The notes under the pieces: generated by a model | The model's input: only the letters and a program-made list of their open reading frames with translations | Told to the model about the DNA's origin: nothing | Database searches by the model: none | Position numbers and translations under genes: made by a program | Part shown: positions 5,547-5,983 of the stretch, piece after piece | Position numbering within the stretch: position 1 is the stretch's first letter | How the letters are laid out: every line of letters begins with the position of its first letter | Assembly: GCA_002306375.1 (NCBI GenBank) | Contig: DBRU01000119.1 | Coordinates: forward strand, 19,928 to 25,910 | DNA: 5,983 bases | Source: Faecalibacterium sp. UBA1360 | Lineage (GTDB): Bacteria > Bacillota > Clostridia > Oscillospirales > Ruminococcaceae | Direction of reading: 5' to 3'

Positions 5547-5983
5547 ATGCTGCTGAAACAACTGGTGAAGGGCCTGCGCTACACCCTGGTGCAGGGGGAC
5601 CTGAACGCCGACGTGGGCGATATTTACTACGATTCCCGCAAGGTGCAGCCCGGCGGGCTGTTTGTGTGCATCGTGGGCACCCAGCGGGACAGCCACGACC
5701 TGGCCGCCGACGCCCTGGACAAGGGCGCGGCCGTGCTGGTGACCGAACACGACCTGACGGTGACCGTGCCCGACTATGTGACGGTGCTGCGCTTTGCCAA
5801 CACCCGCTACGCCCTGGCCATGCTGTCGGCGGCGTATTTCGGGTACCCGGCCGGCGAGATGACCATGATCGGGGTGACGGGCACCAAGGGCAAGACCACC
5901 ACCACCCACATGATCCGGTCGGTGCTGACCGCCGCCGGGCACAAGACCGGCATGATCGGCACCAACGGCGTGTATTACCCCGG
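5547..5983 (+). CDS. murE: UDP-MurNAc-tripeptide synthetase (MurE), 5' part only
   Basis: The first 145 residues of a Mur ligase are present; the gene runs off the right edge. The N-terminal domain shows DSRKVQPGGLFVCIVG (29-44) and RDSHDLAADALDKGAAVLV (47-65), typical of the UDP-MurNAc-binding region of MurE. The ATP-binding loop GVTGTKGKTTTT follows at 109-120, then IGTNG (137-141). MurE adds the third residue (meso-DAP, L-Lys or another diamino acid) to UDP-MurNAc-L-Ala-D-Glu in the cytoplasm. The C-terminal motif that separates meso-DAP from L-Lys enzymes is outside the window. The loop has Lys114 where many MurE proteins have Asn. MurE is favoured over MurF or MurT by the DSRKV...FV block, though a MurE-like paralog is possible. 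The start has a good ribosome binding site. Confidence 0.87.
   Translation, partial: MLLKQLVKGLRYTLVQGDLNADVGDIYYDSRKVQPGGLFVCIVGTQRDSHDLAADALDKGAAVLVTEHDLTVTVPDYVTVLRFANTRYALAMLSAAYFGYPAGEMTMIGVTGTKGKTTTTHMIRSVLTAAGHKTGMIGTNGVYYP

Noticed and set aside
3510..5942. Minus-strand open frame of 810 codons opposite asnB paralog 2 and murE
   Set aside because: It spans the divergent promoter region and two sense genes, and its His/Gly/Val/Gln-rich translation resembles the other antisense frame. It is a shadow of GC-rich coding sequence.

Overview
The window looks like part of a GC-rich Gram-positive chromosome. My best guess is a Clostridia lineage such as Oscillospiraceae (the Faecalibacterium/Subdoligranulum/Gemmiger type). 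The grounds are strong GC bias in codon third positions, AT-rich consensus sigma-A type promoters, good Shine-Dalgarno sites, and proteins most like Firmicutes cell-wall enzymes. The taxon is an inference.

Layout, left to right. Positions 17-173 hold two tRNA genes on the minus strand, tRNA-Arg(UCU) then tRNA-His(GUG). They have their own promoter at 218-246 (TTGACT, 17 bp, TATAGT). Positions 268-3440 hold a two-gene minus-strand operon. Its first gene is an ATP-grasp ligase that closely resembles, from memory, the D-aspartate ligase Aslfm of Enterococcus faecium. A GC-only hairpin in the 50-bp gap precedes the second gene, a glutamine-dependent asparagine-synthetase-family amidotransferase. 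Positions 3441-3710 form a divergent control region with a perfect-consensus promoter leftward, a TATAAT promoter rightward, and two GC-rich inverted repeats between them. Positions 3711-5540 on the plus strand hold a second, paralogous amidotransferase. It is followed after 6 bp by the start of a murE-type Mur ligase, which runs off the right edge.

How the genes may work together. An Aslfm-like ligase, AsnB/AsnH-type amidotransferases and a Mur ligase that adds the third stem residue together suggest a peptidoglycan-precursor locus. MurE would add the diamino acid to UDP-MurNAc-dipeptide. The ATP-grasp enzyme would attach an aspartate-like branch to its side-chain amine. One amidotransferase would convert the branch carboxylate to an amide, as AsnH does for D-Asp in Lactococcus lactis. 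The second could amidate another precursor carboxylate, as AsnB-type enzymes do for meso-DAP in other bacteria, or could simply make asparagine. The alternative of plain asparagine synthesis for one or both paralogs cannot be excluded from sequence alone.

The two amidotransferase genes are inverted relative to each other and share stretches of near-identical DNA. This suggests duplication with sequence homogenisation, and makes them a possible substrate for inversion. I saw no insertion sequence, CRISPR array or phage gene.
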